Shown: piece by piece, positions 16,223 to 25,215 of the stretch
How the letters are laid out: each line of letters starts with the position of its first letter
How positions within the stretch are numbered: the first letter of the stretch is position 1
Origin: HXMU1420-2 sp040830545
Lineage (GTDB): Bacteria > Pseudomonadota > Alphaproteobacteria > Rhodobacterales > Rhodobacteraceae
Assembly (NCBI GenBank): GCA_040830545.1
Contig: JBFOMB010000090.1
Location: 1-41,798 of the forward strand
DNA length: 41,798 nt
Direction of reading: 5' to 3'
Position numbers and translations under genes: made by a program
Notes under the pieces: generated by a model
Database searches by the model: none
What the model saw: the letters and a program-made list of their open reading frames with translations, nothing else
Told to the model about the DNA's origin: nothing

Positions 16223-17239
16223 ATGAAGTTCATGAAACTCGCTGCCGCCGCACTGGGCACGGCAGCCGTGTTGGCCGGTTCCTCGGCCTTGGCACAAACC
16301 AAGCTGCGCATTCAGACGCACTATGCGCCTGAAACCGTGTCCGGCAAGCTGGCCGCGCAATATATCGAGGACGTGTCGACCATGTCGGGCGGCCAGATCG
16401 AGATCGAGATGTTCTACAGCTCCTCGGTTGTAAAGTCGGTTGAAACCTTTGACGCGGCGGCCACGGGCATTCTGGACTGCGACATGACCGGCGGTGGCTA
16501 CCAGACCGGTAAGAACCCCGCGTTCCAGTTCGTCGCTGACATCATGGGCGGCTATGCAACCCCCTATCAGCAGCTGAGCTGGCTGTATTTCGGTGGCGGC
16601 AAGGAAGCCGCGAAGCCGCTTTACAACAAGTACGGCATGGAACTGGTCGGCTGGTGGGTCTACGGGCAGGAAAGCTTTGCCTCGTCCAAGCCGATTGCGA
16701 AGGTCGAAGACTTCAAGGATTGGAAATTCCGCTCGCCCCCGGGCATGGAAACCAAGATCTTTGAAAAGCTGGGCGCCAAGCCGATCGTGATGGATTTCAC
16801 AGAAATCTTCACCGCACTTGAAACCGGTATCATCGACGGTGCGGATGCATCCGGCCTGGCCAACAACGTCGGTCTGGGTCTGTATGACCTGGTGAAGTTC
16901 GCGAACTTCCCGGGCTTCCACTCCATGCCGTCCGACCATCTGGCCTGTAACAAGGCAGTTTGGGACGCAATGCCGGACGCACACCGCCGCATCATGGAAG
17001 TCGCCATGGAAGCACTGGCGCTGCGCACCGCGCTGACCTTCGAAAAGGCCAACGCCGAAGCAGCAGCCCAGCTGCGCGAGCAGGGTGTGACCCTGTCCGA
17101 ATGGTCCTCCGAAGAACTGGCCAAGTTCCGCGCCGCTGCTCAGGCGACATGGCCGGAATTCGCGACCACACCCGAGGCGCAAGCCCTGGTTGAGGCGCAT
17201 ATGAGCTACCTCGGCCAGCTGGGTCTGGTCGTCGAGTAA
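16223..17239 (+). CDS. dctP: TRAP transporter substrate-binding protein DctP
   Basis: This 338-residue periplasmic binding protein begins with a Sec signal peptide (basic MKFMK, hydrophobic core to about residue 22, likely cleavage after ALA at 24). The DctP fold follows, with Arg170 in the WKFRSPPG segment; the equivalent Arg in TRAP binding proteins holds the ligand carboxylate. Wording around this Arg and the TEIFTALETGIIDGAD segment resembles the branch that binds 2-oxo or hydroxy monocarboxylic acids. GGGAGGA precedes the ATG. It is the first gene of the plus operon, so the imported compound is probably the organic acid the downstream enzymes degrade. Confidence 0.92.
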   Translation: MKFMKLAAAALGTAAVLAGSSALAQTKLRIQTHYAPETVSGKLAAQYIEDVSTMSGGQIEIEMFYSSSVVKSVETFDAAATGILDCDMTGGGYQTGKNPAFQFVADIMGGYATPYQQLSWLYFGGGKEAAKPLYNKYGMELVGWWVYGQESFASSKPIAKVEDFKDWKFRSPPGMETKIFEKLGAKPIVMDFTEIFTALETGIIDGADASGLANNVGLGLYDLVKFANFPGFHSMPSDHLACNKAVWDAMPDAHRRIMEVAMEALALRTALTFEKANAEAAAQLREQGVTLSEWSSEELAKFRAAAQATWPEFATTPEAQALVEAHMSYLGQLGLVVE

Positions 17240-17253
17240 GTCGACAAACACAG

Positions 17254-17280
17254 ACCGGCCCCCGCACCCCGGGGGCCGGT
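17254..17280 (+). terminator. Intrinsic terminator/attenuator between dctP and dctQ
   Basis: A perfect 11-bp stem (ACCGGCCCCCG at 17254-17264 with CGGGGGCCGGT at 17270-17280) surrounds a 5-nt loop and is followed by TTATT. It starts 14 bp after the dctP stop. Partial termination or a 3'-end barrier here would leave more binding-protein message than membrane-subunit message, a common arrangement in binding-protein-dependent transporters. Confidence 0.75.
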
Positions 17281-17335
17281 TTATTGAAGAATACAGCCCA
17301 GCGGTGAAGGAGCCGCAGTGGCGCGGGAGGGGGAA

Positions 17336-18241
17336 ATGCAGGACAAGTCCGGTAGTCTGGTCGAATGGCTTGTGCCATTTGCGTTTATTTTATGCGCGGG
17401 CTGGCTGGCCTGGCATTTGCCCGCCTTCACCCTGGATTTCTGGCCCCCGGATGCCAGTCAGGCCGACAACCTGCGCGGCCTGCATCACCGCAACGACGTG
17501 ACCCCCGGCATGGGCGGACCGACGGGCGGGGAAACCGACTGGGTCGACTGGATCGCCATGCTGGGCCTGCCGGTGTTTGGCATTCTCGGCGTGATGACAG
17601 TCCGCCGCGCACCCATGGAATACGAAGCCTGGTCCAATCTGGACCGCGCCGCCGTCTTTATCGGGCGGGTGACCATGATGCTGGTCGTCGTTCTGGTCAG
17701 CGTCATGATGTACGAAGTGTTCATGCGTTACGTGGTCGAGGCACCGACGCTCTGGGCCAACGAGCTCAGCCTGTGGCTGGCCGGGTTCGTGTTTTTGTGC
17801 GCGGGGCTTTACGCCATGCAGCAACGCAGCCACATCCGTATTTTCCTGCTCTATGACGTGTGCCCCCGCTGGATGCAGAAGCTGTTTGACACGATCTCCA
17901 CCCTGCTGATCGTCGCGTTTGCGTTTTTCCTGATCTACGGCGGCTATGGCGAGGCGCTGGACAAGCTGCATCGCTGGGAAACCTTTGGCACAGCCTTTGA
18001 CCCGCCCATCCCCGCCACGATCAAGTCGATGGTTCTGCTGATCGTCGGTCTGGTGGCCATTCAGGCGGTCATCAATCTGGTTGCGGATTGGAACAATGAA
18101 CCGGTCGTGCATTCGGCTGCTGACGACATCGACCAGGAAGAGCTGGAGCATCTGAAGGCGATGGTCGGCTCGGACGGGGTTGGCGACATGGACGTGACCC
18201 GCGGATCAATCCAGGGCGAACAGAAGAAGGCGGGCCACTGA
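17336..18241 (+). CDS. dctQ: TRAP transporter small permease subunit DctQ, extended form
   Basis: This 301-residue membrane protein is much longer than typical DctQ (about 160-200). I see six hydrophobic segments: two extra at the N-terminus (about 10-27 and 67-85), then four that form the normal DctQ core (IGRVTMMLVVVLVSVMMYEVFMRY; LSLWLAGFVFLCAGLYAM; a segment near 190-210; a segment near 230-250). The tail is acidic. The ATG at 17336 follows GGAGG by five bases; a GTG at 17318 preceded by AAGGAG is an alternative start. It ends one base before the dctM ATG. The long form goes with the large DctM next door, as in TRAP systems for mannitol or chloroaromatic acids. Confidence 0.88.
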   Translation: MQDKSGSLVEWLVPFAFILCAGWLAWHLPAFTLDFWPPDASQADNLRGLHHRNDVTPGMGGPTGGETDWVDWIAMLGLPVFGILGVMTVRRAPMEYEAWSNLDRAAVFIGRVTMMLVVVLVSVMMYEVFMRYVVEAPTLWANELSLWLAGFVFLCAGLYAMQQRSHIRIFLLYDVCPRWMQKLFDTISTLLIVAFAFFLIYGGYGEALDKLHRWETFGTAFDPPIPATIKSMVLLIVGLVAIQAVINLVADWNNEPVVHSAADDIDQEELEHLKAMVGSDGVGDMDVTRGSIQGEQKKAGH

Positions 18242-18242
18242 T

Positions 18243-19883
18243 ATGGATATCGGAACGATTTCACTGGTCCTGCTGGTCGGTCTGCTGATCCTGCTGGCCA
18301 TCGGCATGCCGCTGGGCATGGCCTCGGCCATTCTGGCCGTGCTCGTGCTGGTCATGAAGTTCGAGCCTCAACTGCTGACCGCGCCATGGACCTTTGGCGA
18401 CGGCATTCTGACAGGGAGGCCAGGGTCGGGACCCTTAAACATCTTAGCCCAGAAGATATACGGGCTCTTAACGGACTATGTCCTCATATCCGTGCCGCTG
18501 TTCATCTTCATGGCCGCATTGCTGGAGCGGTCCGGCATTGCAAAGGACATGTATTCGTCTCTGAACGTTTGGCTGTCGGGTGTGCGTGGCGGGATTGCCA
18601 TCGTGACCTCGATCATGGCTGTGATCATGGCCGCCATGTCGGGCATTATCGGGGGCGAGGTTGTGCTGCTGGGCCTGATCGCACTGCCCCAGATGCTGCG
18701 GCTGGGGTACAATCAGAACCTGGCCATCGGGACGATCTGTGCCAGCGGATCGCTGGGCACGATGATCCCGCCCTCCATCGTTCTGATCATCTATGGCCTG
18801 ATCACGGAAACCTCGATCAAGGCGCTGTTTACCGCGTCCTTCCTGCCGGGGTTCATGTTGGCCACCTTCTTCATCATCTACATCGTCATCCGCACTCAGC
18901 TGCGTCCACAGGATGCGCCGCTGCCGGAACCGGTCGAGGGCGAACCGCAAGGTCTGGCGAAACTGGCCCTGTTCGGCGCGTTCCTGAACCTGCTGCTGTG
19001 CGGGTTTTCCGCCGTGCTGTTCCTGCGCGCGCTGTTTTTCACCGTGACCGGCCAGAACGCAATCGTCGACGAAAACGTTGAGCCGATTTTCTGGGGTACG
19101 CCCGGGCATGTGCCGTGGTTTGGCGGGATCGTGGTGGTGTCGCTGCTGTTGGCGTTGTTTGCCTTTGGCCGCGCGCGGACCTCGCTGGGCTGGTCCATGG
19201 GCAAGGGTCTGGTGGCCCCCATTGTCGTCATTGGTGTGGTCATGGGCTCCATCTACGGCGGGATCACCGGGATCACCGAAGCTGCCGGCATGGGCGCGGT
19301 TGCGGTTCTGGTTCTGGCCATCTTCCGGGGTGAAGCATCGTTCGACCTGATCTGGGACAGTCTGATGCGGACGCTCAAGTCCACAGGCACGATCATCTGG
19401 GTCACCATCGGCGCGGCAACGCTGGCTGGGGCCTACACCATTGCAGGCGGTCCGCAGTATGTGGCTGACCTGATCGTCGGGTCGGACATGCCGACCATGA
19501 TGATTTTGCTGATGATGATGCTGATCCTACTGTTCATGGGCGCCTTCATGGACTGGGTCGGCATCGTGCTGCTGATCATCCCCGTCTTCCTGCCCATCGT
19601 ACAGCGCCTGCCGATTGAGGAAATCGGCCTGATCGGCGTGTTGCAGCCCAAGTATCTGGCGGTCTGGTTCGGCGTTCTGTTCTGTATGAACATGCAGGTC
19701 AGCTTCCTGTCGCCGCCGTTCGGCCCTGCCGCCTTCTACCTGAAATCTGTGGCCCCGCCCCACATTTCGCTGACGGATATCTTCAAGGGCTTCCTGCCGT
19801 TCATCTGCATCCAGATCATCGCGCTGTCGGTTCTTCTAATCTGGCCGCCCATCGTCGAAATCCTGCTGGATTGGGGAAAGTAG
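18243..19883 (+). CDS. dctM: TRAP transporter large permease subunit DctM, extended form
   Basis: This 546-residue protein is longer than the usual 425-430 DctM. Many hydrophobic helices are present, along with conserved segments such as GEVVLLGLIALPQMLRLGY and the GTMIPPSI reentrant loop. An extra hydrophobic insertion lies around residues 230-320, which places it in the large FcbT3-like branch. It forms the ion-driven channel with DctQ. Codons 59-82 (18417-18488) hold three TTA, two ATA and one AGG codon, rare in the rest of the window. The next gene begins 12 bp after its stop. Confidence 0.92.
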   Translation: MDIGTISLVLLVGLLILLAIGMPLGMASAILAVLVLVMKFEPQLLTAPWTFGDGILTGRPGSGPLNILAQKIYGLLTDYVLISVPLFIFMAALLERSGIAKDMYSSLNVWLSGVRGGIAIVTSIMAVIMAAMSGIIGGEVVLLGLIALPQMLRLGYNQNLAIGTICASGSLGTMIPPSIVLIIYGLITETSIKALFTASFLPGFMLATFFIIYIVIRTQLRPQDAPLPEPVEGEPQGLAKLALFGAFLNLLLCGFSAVLFLRALFFTVTGQNAIVDENVEPIFWGTPGHVPWFGGIVVVSLLLALFAFGRARTSLGWSMGKGLVAPIVVIGVVMGSIYGGITGITEAAGMGAVAVLVLAIFRGEASFDLIWDSLMRTLKSTGTIIWVTIGAATLAGAYTIAGGPQYVADLIVGSDMPTMMILLMMMLILLFMGAFMDWVGIVLLIIPVFLPIVQRLPIEEIGLIGVLQPKYLAVWFGVLFCMNMQVSFLSPPFGPAAFYLKSVAPPHISLTDIFKGFLPFICIQIIALSVLLIWPPIVEILLDWGK

Positions 19884-19895
19884 CGAGGATCGCGG

Positions 19896-20834
19896 ATGCT
19901 CAGCCAGGACCAGATCGCATTCTTTGACCGCACGGGTTACCTCGTGGTCGAGGATGTGCTGGATCAAAACCTCCTGGACCGTGTCCGGGCCGAATACGCG
20001 GCCCGGTTGGATGAATTGCTGGACGATTGGGGATTGGCCGAAGCCCTGCGCGAGGCCAGTTTCGAGGACAAGATCATCGCGGCCTATCAGCAGGGGTTCG
20101 ACTGGTTCCAACCGCTGGACATTTCCCTGCCCGGCGACCGGATCGAAGAGGACACGCCTTTTCACTTTGGCCCGGCCGTGTTTGACATGATCACCGCCCC
20201 CCGCCTGCTGGACATGGTGCAGGACCTGATCGGGCCAGAGATTTCGTCAAACCCGATCCAGCATGTGCGCATCAAACCCCCTGCCCCGGACCTGCGCCAG
20301 GACGAGGTGCGTGCGCATATCACCGCGACCGACTGGCATCAGGACCGCGCCGTGGCGTTGCAAGAGGCTGACGACACAAAGATGATAACGGTCTGGCTGG
20401 CCATTACCGACGCCACGCCCGAAAACGGCTGCCTTCAAGTGATGCCAAAGGCCGAGGACCAGGCGATGCTGCCCCATTGCCCTAAAACCCAGACTGCCAT
20501 TGCAGATGGCTTTGTCGATGAAGCCCGCGCCGTGCCACTCCCTGTGAAATCCGGGGGCGCTGTGATTTTTGACCCGATGACCCCGCATTCCTCGCTGGTG
20601 AACCGGACGGACGGCATCCGCTGGTCGTTTGACCTGCGTTACCACGTGACGGGCCAGAATTCGGGACGCACGCATTTTCCGGAATTTGTGGCGCGCTCGG
20701 ATACCAATCCCGAAATTGTGTTGACCGATTGGCGCGTCTGGCGGGGCCTGTGGGAAGAGTCGCGTGCACATCTGGCAGGGGTGCCGCATATTGATATTCA
20801 TCGCTGGACATCGGACGCGCCGTACTGCGCCTGA
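19896..20834 (+). CDS. PhyH-family Fe(II)/2-oxoglutarate dioxygenase (first copy)
   Basis: This 312-residue protein has the PhyH metal site: His148 and Asp150 (DWHQDRA) with distal His231 (MTPHSS), and Arg242 positioned to bind 2-oxoglutarate. It begins DQIAFFDRTGYLVVEDVL, the usual PhyH opening. Such enzymes hydroxylate small molecules, and hydroxylation next to an ether or amine can release a methyl or other group. The substrate is unknown; its place after the TRAP genes suggests action on the imported compound. GAGGA precedes the ATG. It is only distantly similar to the second PhyH gene at 24290. Confidence 0.85.
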   Translation: MLSQDQIAFFDRTGYLVVEDVLDQNLLDRVRAEYAARLDELLDDWGLAEALREASFEDKIIAAYQQGFDWFQPLDISLPGDRIEEDTPFHFGPAVFDMITAPRLLDMVQDLIGPEISSNPIQHVRIKPPAPDLRQDEVRAHITATDWHQDRAVALQEADDTKMITVWLAITDATPENGCLQVMPKAEDQAMLPHCPKTQTAIADGFVDEARAVPLPVKSGGAVIFDPMTPHSSLVNRTDGIRWSFDLRYHVTGQNSGRTHFPEFVARSDTNPEIVLTDWRVWRGLWEESRAHLAGVPHIDIHRWTSDAPYCA

Positions 20835-20900
20835 CACCGATGTAACGACCACGCCAACACCAGGCCCCGCTGCCGGGCCAAGCAAGGAACATTACAGATC

Positions 20901-22406
20901 ATGACCCCTTATGTGCGACTGGACCCTTCGGACAACGTCGTCACCGCCACCCGCGCGCTGGAAATCGGCACGGCGGTCGAGGATGTTACGACAACCGCGC
21001 TGATCCCGTCCGGGCACAAGATCGCCACCAGCCCCATCGCCAAGGGTGAGGCCATTCGCAAATACGCGCAGATCATCGGCTATGCGTCTGAGGATATTGC
21101 CCCCGGCGTGCATGTTCACACGCAGAATGTGGAGTTTCGTAATACCGACGCCGCCTATGAGTTTGGCACCGACCTGCGGGCTGTGACCCCAGTTGCAACG
21201 CCTGACACCTTCATGGGCTACCGCCGCGAAAACGGTCGCGTCGGGACGCGGAACTATGTGGCGGTGGTGACGTCGGTCAACTGCTCGGCCACCGCAGCGC
21301 GACGGATCGCGGATGCCTTTGGTCCCGAGGAGCTGGCCGATTACCCTAATGTCGACGGAGTCGTTGCCTTTGTTCACGGGACTGGCTGCGGCATGCAGGG
21401 CAATGGTGACGGGTTCGAAGCATTGCAGCGGGTCATGTGGGGCTATGCCAAACATCCCAACCATGCCGGTGTGCTGATGGTCGGTCTGGGCTGCGAGATG
21501 AACCAGATCGACTGGTTGCTGGACGCCTATGGCCTGAAACAGGGGCCGCTGTTCCAGACCATGAACATCCAGAACGTCGCCGGCCTGCAGCGCACCATCG
21601 AAATGGGGATCGAAAAGGTCCGCGCGATGCTGCCCATCGCAAACGAAGCGCGGCGCGAACCCTGCCCGGCCTCGGAACTGATGGTGGCGTTGCAATGTGG
21701 CGGGTCAGATGCGTGGTCCGGTATCACAGCTAACCCCGCGCTTGGCTATGCCTGCGACCTGCTGGCTGCGCAGGGCGGCACCGGTGTGTTGGCCGAAACG
21801 CCGGAGATCTACGGGGCTGAACATCTGCTGACGCGCCGGGCTGCGGATCAGAAAACCGGCGACCGGCTGGTGGGCCTGATCCGCTGGTGGGAGGACTACA
21901 CCGCCCGCAACCATGGCAGCATGGACAACAACCCGTCCCCCGGAAACAAGAAGGGCGGGTTGACAACCATTCTGGAAAAATCGCTGGGCGCAGCAGCCAA
22001 GGGCGGCACATCACCCCTGAACGGTGTCTATAAGTATGCAGAATCCGTGACAGCACGTGGTTTCACCTTCATGGACAGCCCTGGCTACGATCCGGCCAGT
22101 GTCACCGGACAGATCGCAGGCGGCTGCAACCTTGTGTGTTTCACCACCGGGCGCGGATCGGCTTTCGGCTCCAAACCCGCGCCGACGATCAAGGTTGCGA
22201 CCAATTCAGAGATGTATTCCCGCATGACCGACGACATGGATGTCAACGCAGGAGAGATCCTGAGCGGTGATGCCACGGTCGAAAGCAAGGGGCGCGAGAT
22301 TTACGAACTGTTTCTGCGCGTGGCTTCGGGCGAGATGTCCAAATCCGAAGCGCAAGGGTTGGGCGACTATGAATTTGTGCCGTGGCAAATCGGAGCGGTG
22401 ATGTGA
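20901..22406 (+). CDS. uxaA: UxaA-family dehydratase (altronate dehydratase-like)
   Basis: This 501-residue protein joins an N-terminal SAF domain (about 1-80, with SGHKIA and HVHTQN) to a C-terminal galactarate/altronate dehydratase domain (GYRRENGRVGTRN near 105, VVAFVHGTGCGMQ, LGCEMNQ, ALQCGGSDAWSGITANPALG). The full-length fusion is typical of altronate dehydratase UxaA, which turns D-altronate into 2-keto-3-deoxygluconate with an Fe(II) cofactor. That product would suit the KDG-kinase-like gene at 26112. Relatives act on galactarate and sulfolactate, so the exact acid is uncertain. The upstream gap (20835-20900) holds a short GGCCC/GGGCC hairpin; the ribosome site AGGA is unusually far (12 bases) from the ATG. 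Confidence 0.85.
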   Translation: MTPYVRLDPSDNVVTATRALEIGTAVEDVTTTALIPSGHKIATSPIAKGEAIRKYAQIIGYASEDIAPGVHVHTQNVEFRNTDAAYEFGTDLRAVTPVATPDTFMGYRRENGRVGTRNYVAVVTSVNCSATAARRIADAFGPEELADYPNVDGVVAFVHGTGCGMQGNGDGFEALQRVMWGYAKHPNHAGVLMVGLGCEMNQIDWLLDAYGLKQGPLFQTMNIQNVAGLQRTIEMGIEKVRAMLPIANEARREPCPASELMVALQCGGSDAWSGITANPALGYACDLLAAQGGTGVLAETPEIYGAEHLLTRRAADQKTGDRLVGLIRWWEDYTARNHGSMDNNPSPGNKKGGLTTILEKSLGAAAKGGTSPLNGVYKYAESVTARGFTFMDSPGYDPASVTGQIAGGCNLVCFTTGRGSAFGSKPAPTIKVATNSEMYSRMTDDMDVNAGEILSGDATVESKGREIYELFLRVASGEMSKSEAQGLGDYEFVPWQIGAVM

Positions 22407-22449
22407 GGTCCGAACACGTCCCTTACGCATCCCGAAGGAGGGCGCGTAT

Positions 22450-23451
22450 ATGACACGCCTTTTATTGGCTGGCACCGGCCTGATCGGGCACCGGCATATG
22501 GAGCACATCCAGGCCCATGCCGACCTGACCTTGGCCGGGATCATCGACCCGGTGGCGGAAAATCGGGCAATGGCGGATGTACCGGGCTTCGCTGACATCG
22601 CGGATGTTGATGTGCCCGCAGACGGCATCCTGCTGGCAACACCAACCGGCACGCACGCCCCTTTGACGCTCGCCGCGCTGGACCGGGGCTGGCATGTGCT
22701 GGTGGAAAAACCCGTGGCCGACACGCTGGAAAACGCGGACGCCATGATTGCGGCCAGTGCTACCACCGGGCGGCATGTGCTGGTCGGGCATCATCGGCGC
22801 TACCACCCTTGTGTGCAAAAGCTGAAGTCGATCCTCGACAGCGGGCAATTGGGCCGCCCTGTCGCGGCCTCGCTCCTGTGGCTGATGAAGAAGCCGGACG
22901 CATACTTCGACGTCGCCTGGCGCGCCGGTATGGATGGGGCACCGGTCAAACAGAACCTGATCCACGATGTGGATACCCTGCGCTGGCTGTTCGGCGAAGT
23001 GGAGGAAGTTTGCGGCATCGGCTCCAACGCCATCCGCAACGCACCGCGCACCGAAAGCGGCGGCGCGGTTTTGCGGTTTTCCAGCGGTGTCATGGTGACC
23101 ATCGCCTTTGCGGACACAACCCCGACGCCATGGGGGTTTGAGGCGGGCACAGGCGAAAGCCCGATGATCCCGAAAACCGCGCAGGACAGCCTGCGCATTG
23201 CCTGCACAGCAGGGGCCATCGAGTTTCCGTCCCTGCGCATCTGGTACGGCGCGGACAGTTGGAACGAACGACCCGAAATGCAGGAAACCGAGGTGGACGA
23301 AAACGTGCCACTGGTTGCGCAACTGGAACATTTCGCCGACGTGATCGCTGGCCGGGCAGGGCCGATCATCACCGCCAAGGACGCCCGAGACACGCTGGCC
23401 GCCACGTTGGAGATTGAACGAGTGACAAGGCCCCAAGGGTTAGCCGCATGA
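22450..23451 (+). CDS. Gfo/Idh/MocA-family oxidoreductase (first copy)
   Basis: This 333-residue NAD(P)-dependent oxidoreductase has an N-terminal Rossmann motif (GTGLIGHRH, 8-16) and the EKPVADT segment near residue 85 whose Lys is the usual active-site residue. A histidine near residue 180 (LIHDVDTLRW) is the common catalytic partner. The family oxidises or reduces sugars, cyclitols and their acids. AAGGAGGG is well spaced before the ATG. The stop overlaps the start of the shikimate-dehydrogenase-like gene (ATGA). Substrate not predictable. Confidence 0.85.
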   Translation: MTRLLLAGTGLIGHRHMEHIQAHADLTLAGIIDPVAENRAMADVPGFADIADVDVPADGILLATPTGTHAPLTLAALDRGWHVLVEKPVADTLENADAMIAASATTGRHVLVGHHRRYHPCVQKLKSILDSGQLGRPVAASLLWLMKKPDAYFDVAWRAGMDGAPVKQNLIHDVDTLRWLFGEVEEVCGIGSNAIRNAPRTESGGAVLRFSSGVMVTIAFADTTPTPWGFEAGTGESPMIPKTAQDSLRIACTAGAIEFPSLRIWYGADSWNERPEMQETEVDENVPLVAQLEHFADVIAGRAGPIITAKDARDTLAATLEIERVTRPQGLAA

Positions 23452-24293
23452 CAATATTGCGCGCGGGTCTCATCGGCGATCACATCAGCCAATCCCGCCT
23501 GTCGCGCGGGCTGCGCCTGATGTGCGAAGACCACGGTATGACGCTGGAGTTCGAGATGATCGACAGCGCCAAGACCGCAGGTTTCGATTTCGCTGATACC
23601 CTGCGTACCTGTCGTAACGCGGGCTGGACCGGTGTCACGGTCACGCACCCTTACAAGGCTGACGCCGCTGCTTTTGCTGGCGGCGCAGCGCCCGACGAGG
23701 TTCGGTTACTGGGGGCCAGCAATACGCTGATTTTCAAGCCCGACCTCACCGCGCATAACACGGACTACACCGGGTTTCTGTCCGCATGGCATCATGTCTT
23801 TGCGGGCCGTTCTCCCGGACGCGTCGCCATGGCTGGGGCCGGTGGCGTCGCCCGTGCGCTGGGGCCTGCGCTGGCCCGGCTTGGGGCCACGGACATCGCG
23901 ATCTGGGATACGGACATGGACCGTGCGCAGGCGCTGGTCACGCGCATCGGGGGCCCTGCCCGCGCGGTACCGTTGGAACAGGCGGCAAAAGCGACCGCTG
24001 CGGCGGATGGGCTGGTTAATGCCACGCCGCTCGGCATGACCTATCACCCCGGCAGTGCCTTCGACCCGGCATGGATCGGCCCGCAAAGCTGGGCGTTTGA
24101 TGCGGTCTATACCCCAACGGACACCACGTTCTTGAAGAACTGCGACGCACAAGGTCTGGCGATCCTCAGCGGATTCGACCTGTTCCGCTTCATGGCGATG
24201 AATTCGTTTGAGGCCTACACCGGCCTCACCCCCGACCCTGCCCACACGCTGCCCCGGCTCGACGCCCTCAGACCGACGGAGGACAATCCATGA
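23448..24293 (+). CDS. Shikimate dehydrogenase-like protein with altered N-terminal serine motif
   Basis: This 281-residue protein has the AroE fold. The catalytic pair Lys70 (VTHPYK) and Asp106 (NTDYTGF) and the cofactor loop GAGGVARA are kept. The substrate-carboxylate motif, normally SxSP near residue 15, reads SRLS here, with the second serine displaced. Together with its place in a catabolic operon, this argues against a housekeeping shikimate role; oxidation of a shikimate- or quinate-like or open-chain hydroxy acid is possible. Starts and ends are coupled by ATGA overlaps with both neighbours, so it is made in step with them. The name shikimate dehydrogenase would be a family label only. 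Confidence 0.82.
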   Translation: MTILRAGLIGDHISQSRLSRGLRLMCEDHGMTLEFEMIDSAKTAGFDFADTLRTCRNAGWTGVTVTHPYKADAAAFAGGAAPDEVRLLGASNTLIFKPDLTAHNTDYTGFLSAWHHVFAGRSPGRVAMAGAGGVARALGPALARLGATDIAIWDTDMDRAQALVTRIGGPARAVPLEQAAKATAAADGLVNATPLGMTYHPGSAFDPAWIGPQSWAFDAVYTPTDTTFLKNCDAQGLAILSGFDLFRFMAMNSFEAYTGLTPDPAHTLPRLDALRPTEDNP

Positions 24294-25186
24294 CCGAAGT
24301 GCTCTCCAATTCCCAGATCGACGCTTACAACCGCGACGGCTACCTCGTCCTGGAAAACCGCATCCCCGAGGATGTTTTGGACTCGATCCGCGCCGAAATC
24401 GCACGGTTCGAGGATGAAGCGCGCGGTATGACGGACTCCAACGACCGGCTGGATCTGGAGGACAGCCATACCCCCGAGGGTCCCCGCATCCGTCGGATCA
24501 AGCTGCCGCACACGATTTCCGATGTCATGGCGGACCTGATGCAGTCAGATCATGTGCTGGCCCCGGTGCGCGACCTGATCGGGCCGGACCTGCGCCTGCA
24601 TACAACCAAGCTGAACATGAAATCCGCCGGGTTTGGCGCGGCGGTGGAGTGGCATCAGGACTGGGCATTTTACCCGCACACCAACGATGACGTGCTGGCC
24701 GTGGGCGTTCTGATTGACGACATGGGGCTGGAAAACGGCCCGCTTATGGTCTTCCCCGGCAGTCACAAGGGCCAGATTTACGACCATCATGTTGATGGCG
24801 TCTTTGCTGGCGCGATGGATCTTGCCGGTTGCGGGTTGAACGTGGCGGACGCGGTGCCGTTGACCGGGCCTGCGGGCTCCATCTCCATCCATCATGCACG
24901 GATCGTGCATGGATCGGCGCTCAACACATCCGACCGGGCGCGGCGTTTGCTGTTCTACGAGTGCATGGCCGCAGATGCGTTCCCGGTGATGGGGTCAATG
25001 ACTTCGTTCGGGTCACTCGACGAATACAACACGCGCATGTTGTGTGGGACGCCCACAATCACCCCGCGCCTGGCAGACGTACCGGTGCGCATCCCCCTGC
25101 CCCAGCCGGAAAAGCGCGGGTCGATCTATGAAATCCAGAAGGACCTGAAACATCGCGGGTTCTCAATCTATGACGAGGCCGGTTGA
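24290..25186 (+). CDS. PhyH-family Fe(II)/2-oxoglutarate dioxygenase (second copy)
   Basis: This 298-residue protein opens with QIDAYNRDGYLVLEN and has the PhyH metal triad His122, Asp124 (VEWHQDWAF) and His207 (ARIVHGSA). The ENGPLMVFPGSHKG segment (about 148-161) is typical of PhyH hydroxylases for small soluble substrates. It differs clearly from the first PhyH gene, so the two are probably not a recent duplication. The start overlaps the previous stop (ATGA). An oxidative step on the imported compound, such as removal of a methyl group, is a reasonable but untested inference. Confidence 0.86.
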   Translation: MTEVLSNSQIDAYNRDGYLVLENRIPEDVLDSIRAEIARFEDEARGMTDSNDRLDLEDSHTPEGPRIRRIKLPHTISDVMADLMQSDHVLAPVRDLIGPDLRLHTTKLNMKSAGFGAAVEWHQDWAFYPHTNDDVLAVGVLIDDMGLENGPLMVFPGSHKGQIYDHHVDGVFAGAMDLAGCGLNVADAVPLTGPAGSISIHHARIVHGSALNTSDRARRLLFYECMAADAFPVMGSMTSFGSLDEYNTRMLCGTPTITPRLADVPVRIPLPQPEKRGSIYEIQKDLKHRGFSIYDEAG

Positions 25187-25215
25187 GACCGGCGCAACCG
25201 AACAGGACAACAGAC

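Noticed and set aside
16058..17251. 397-codon minus-strand frame opposite dctP
   Set aside because: It would cover the GntR-TRAP control region and antisense the signal peptide of DctP; no family features.
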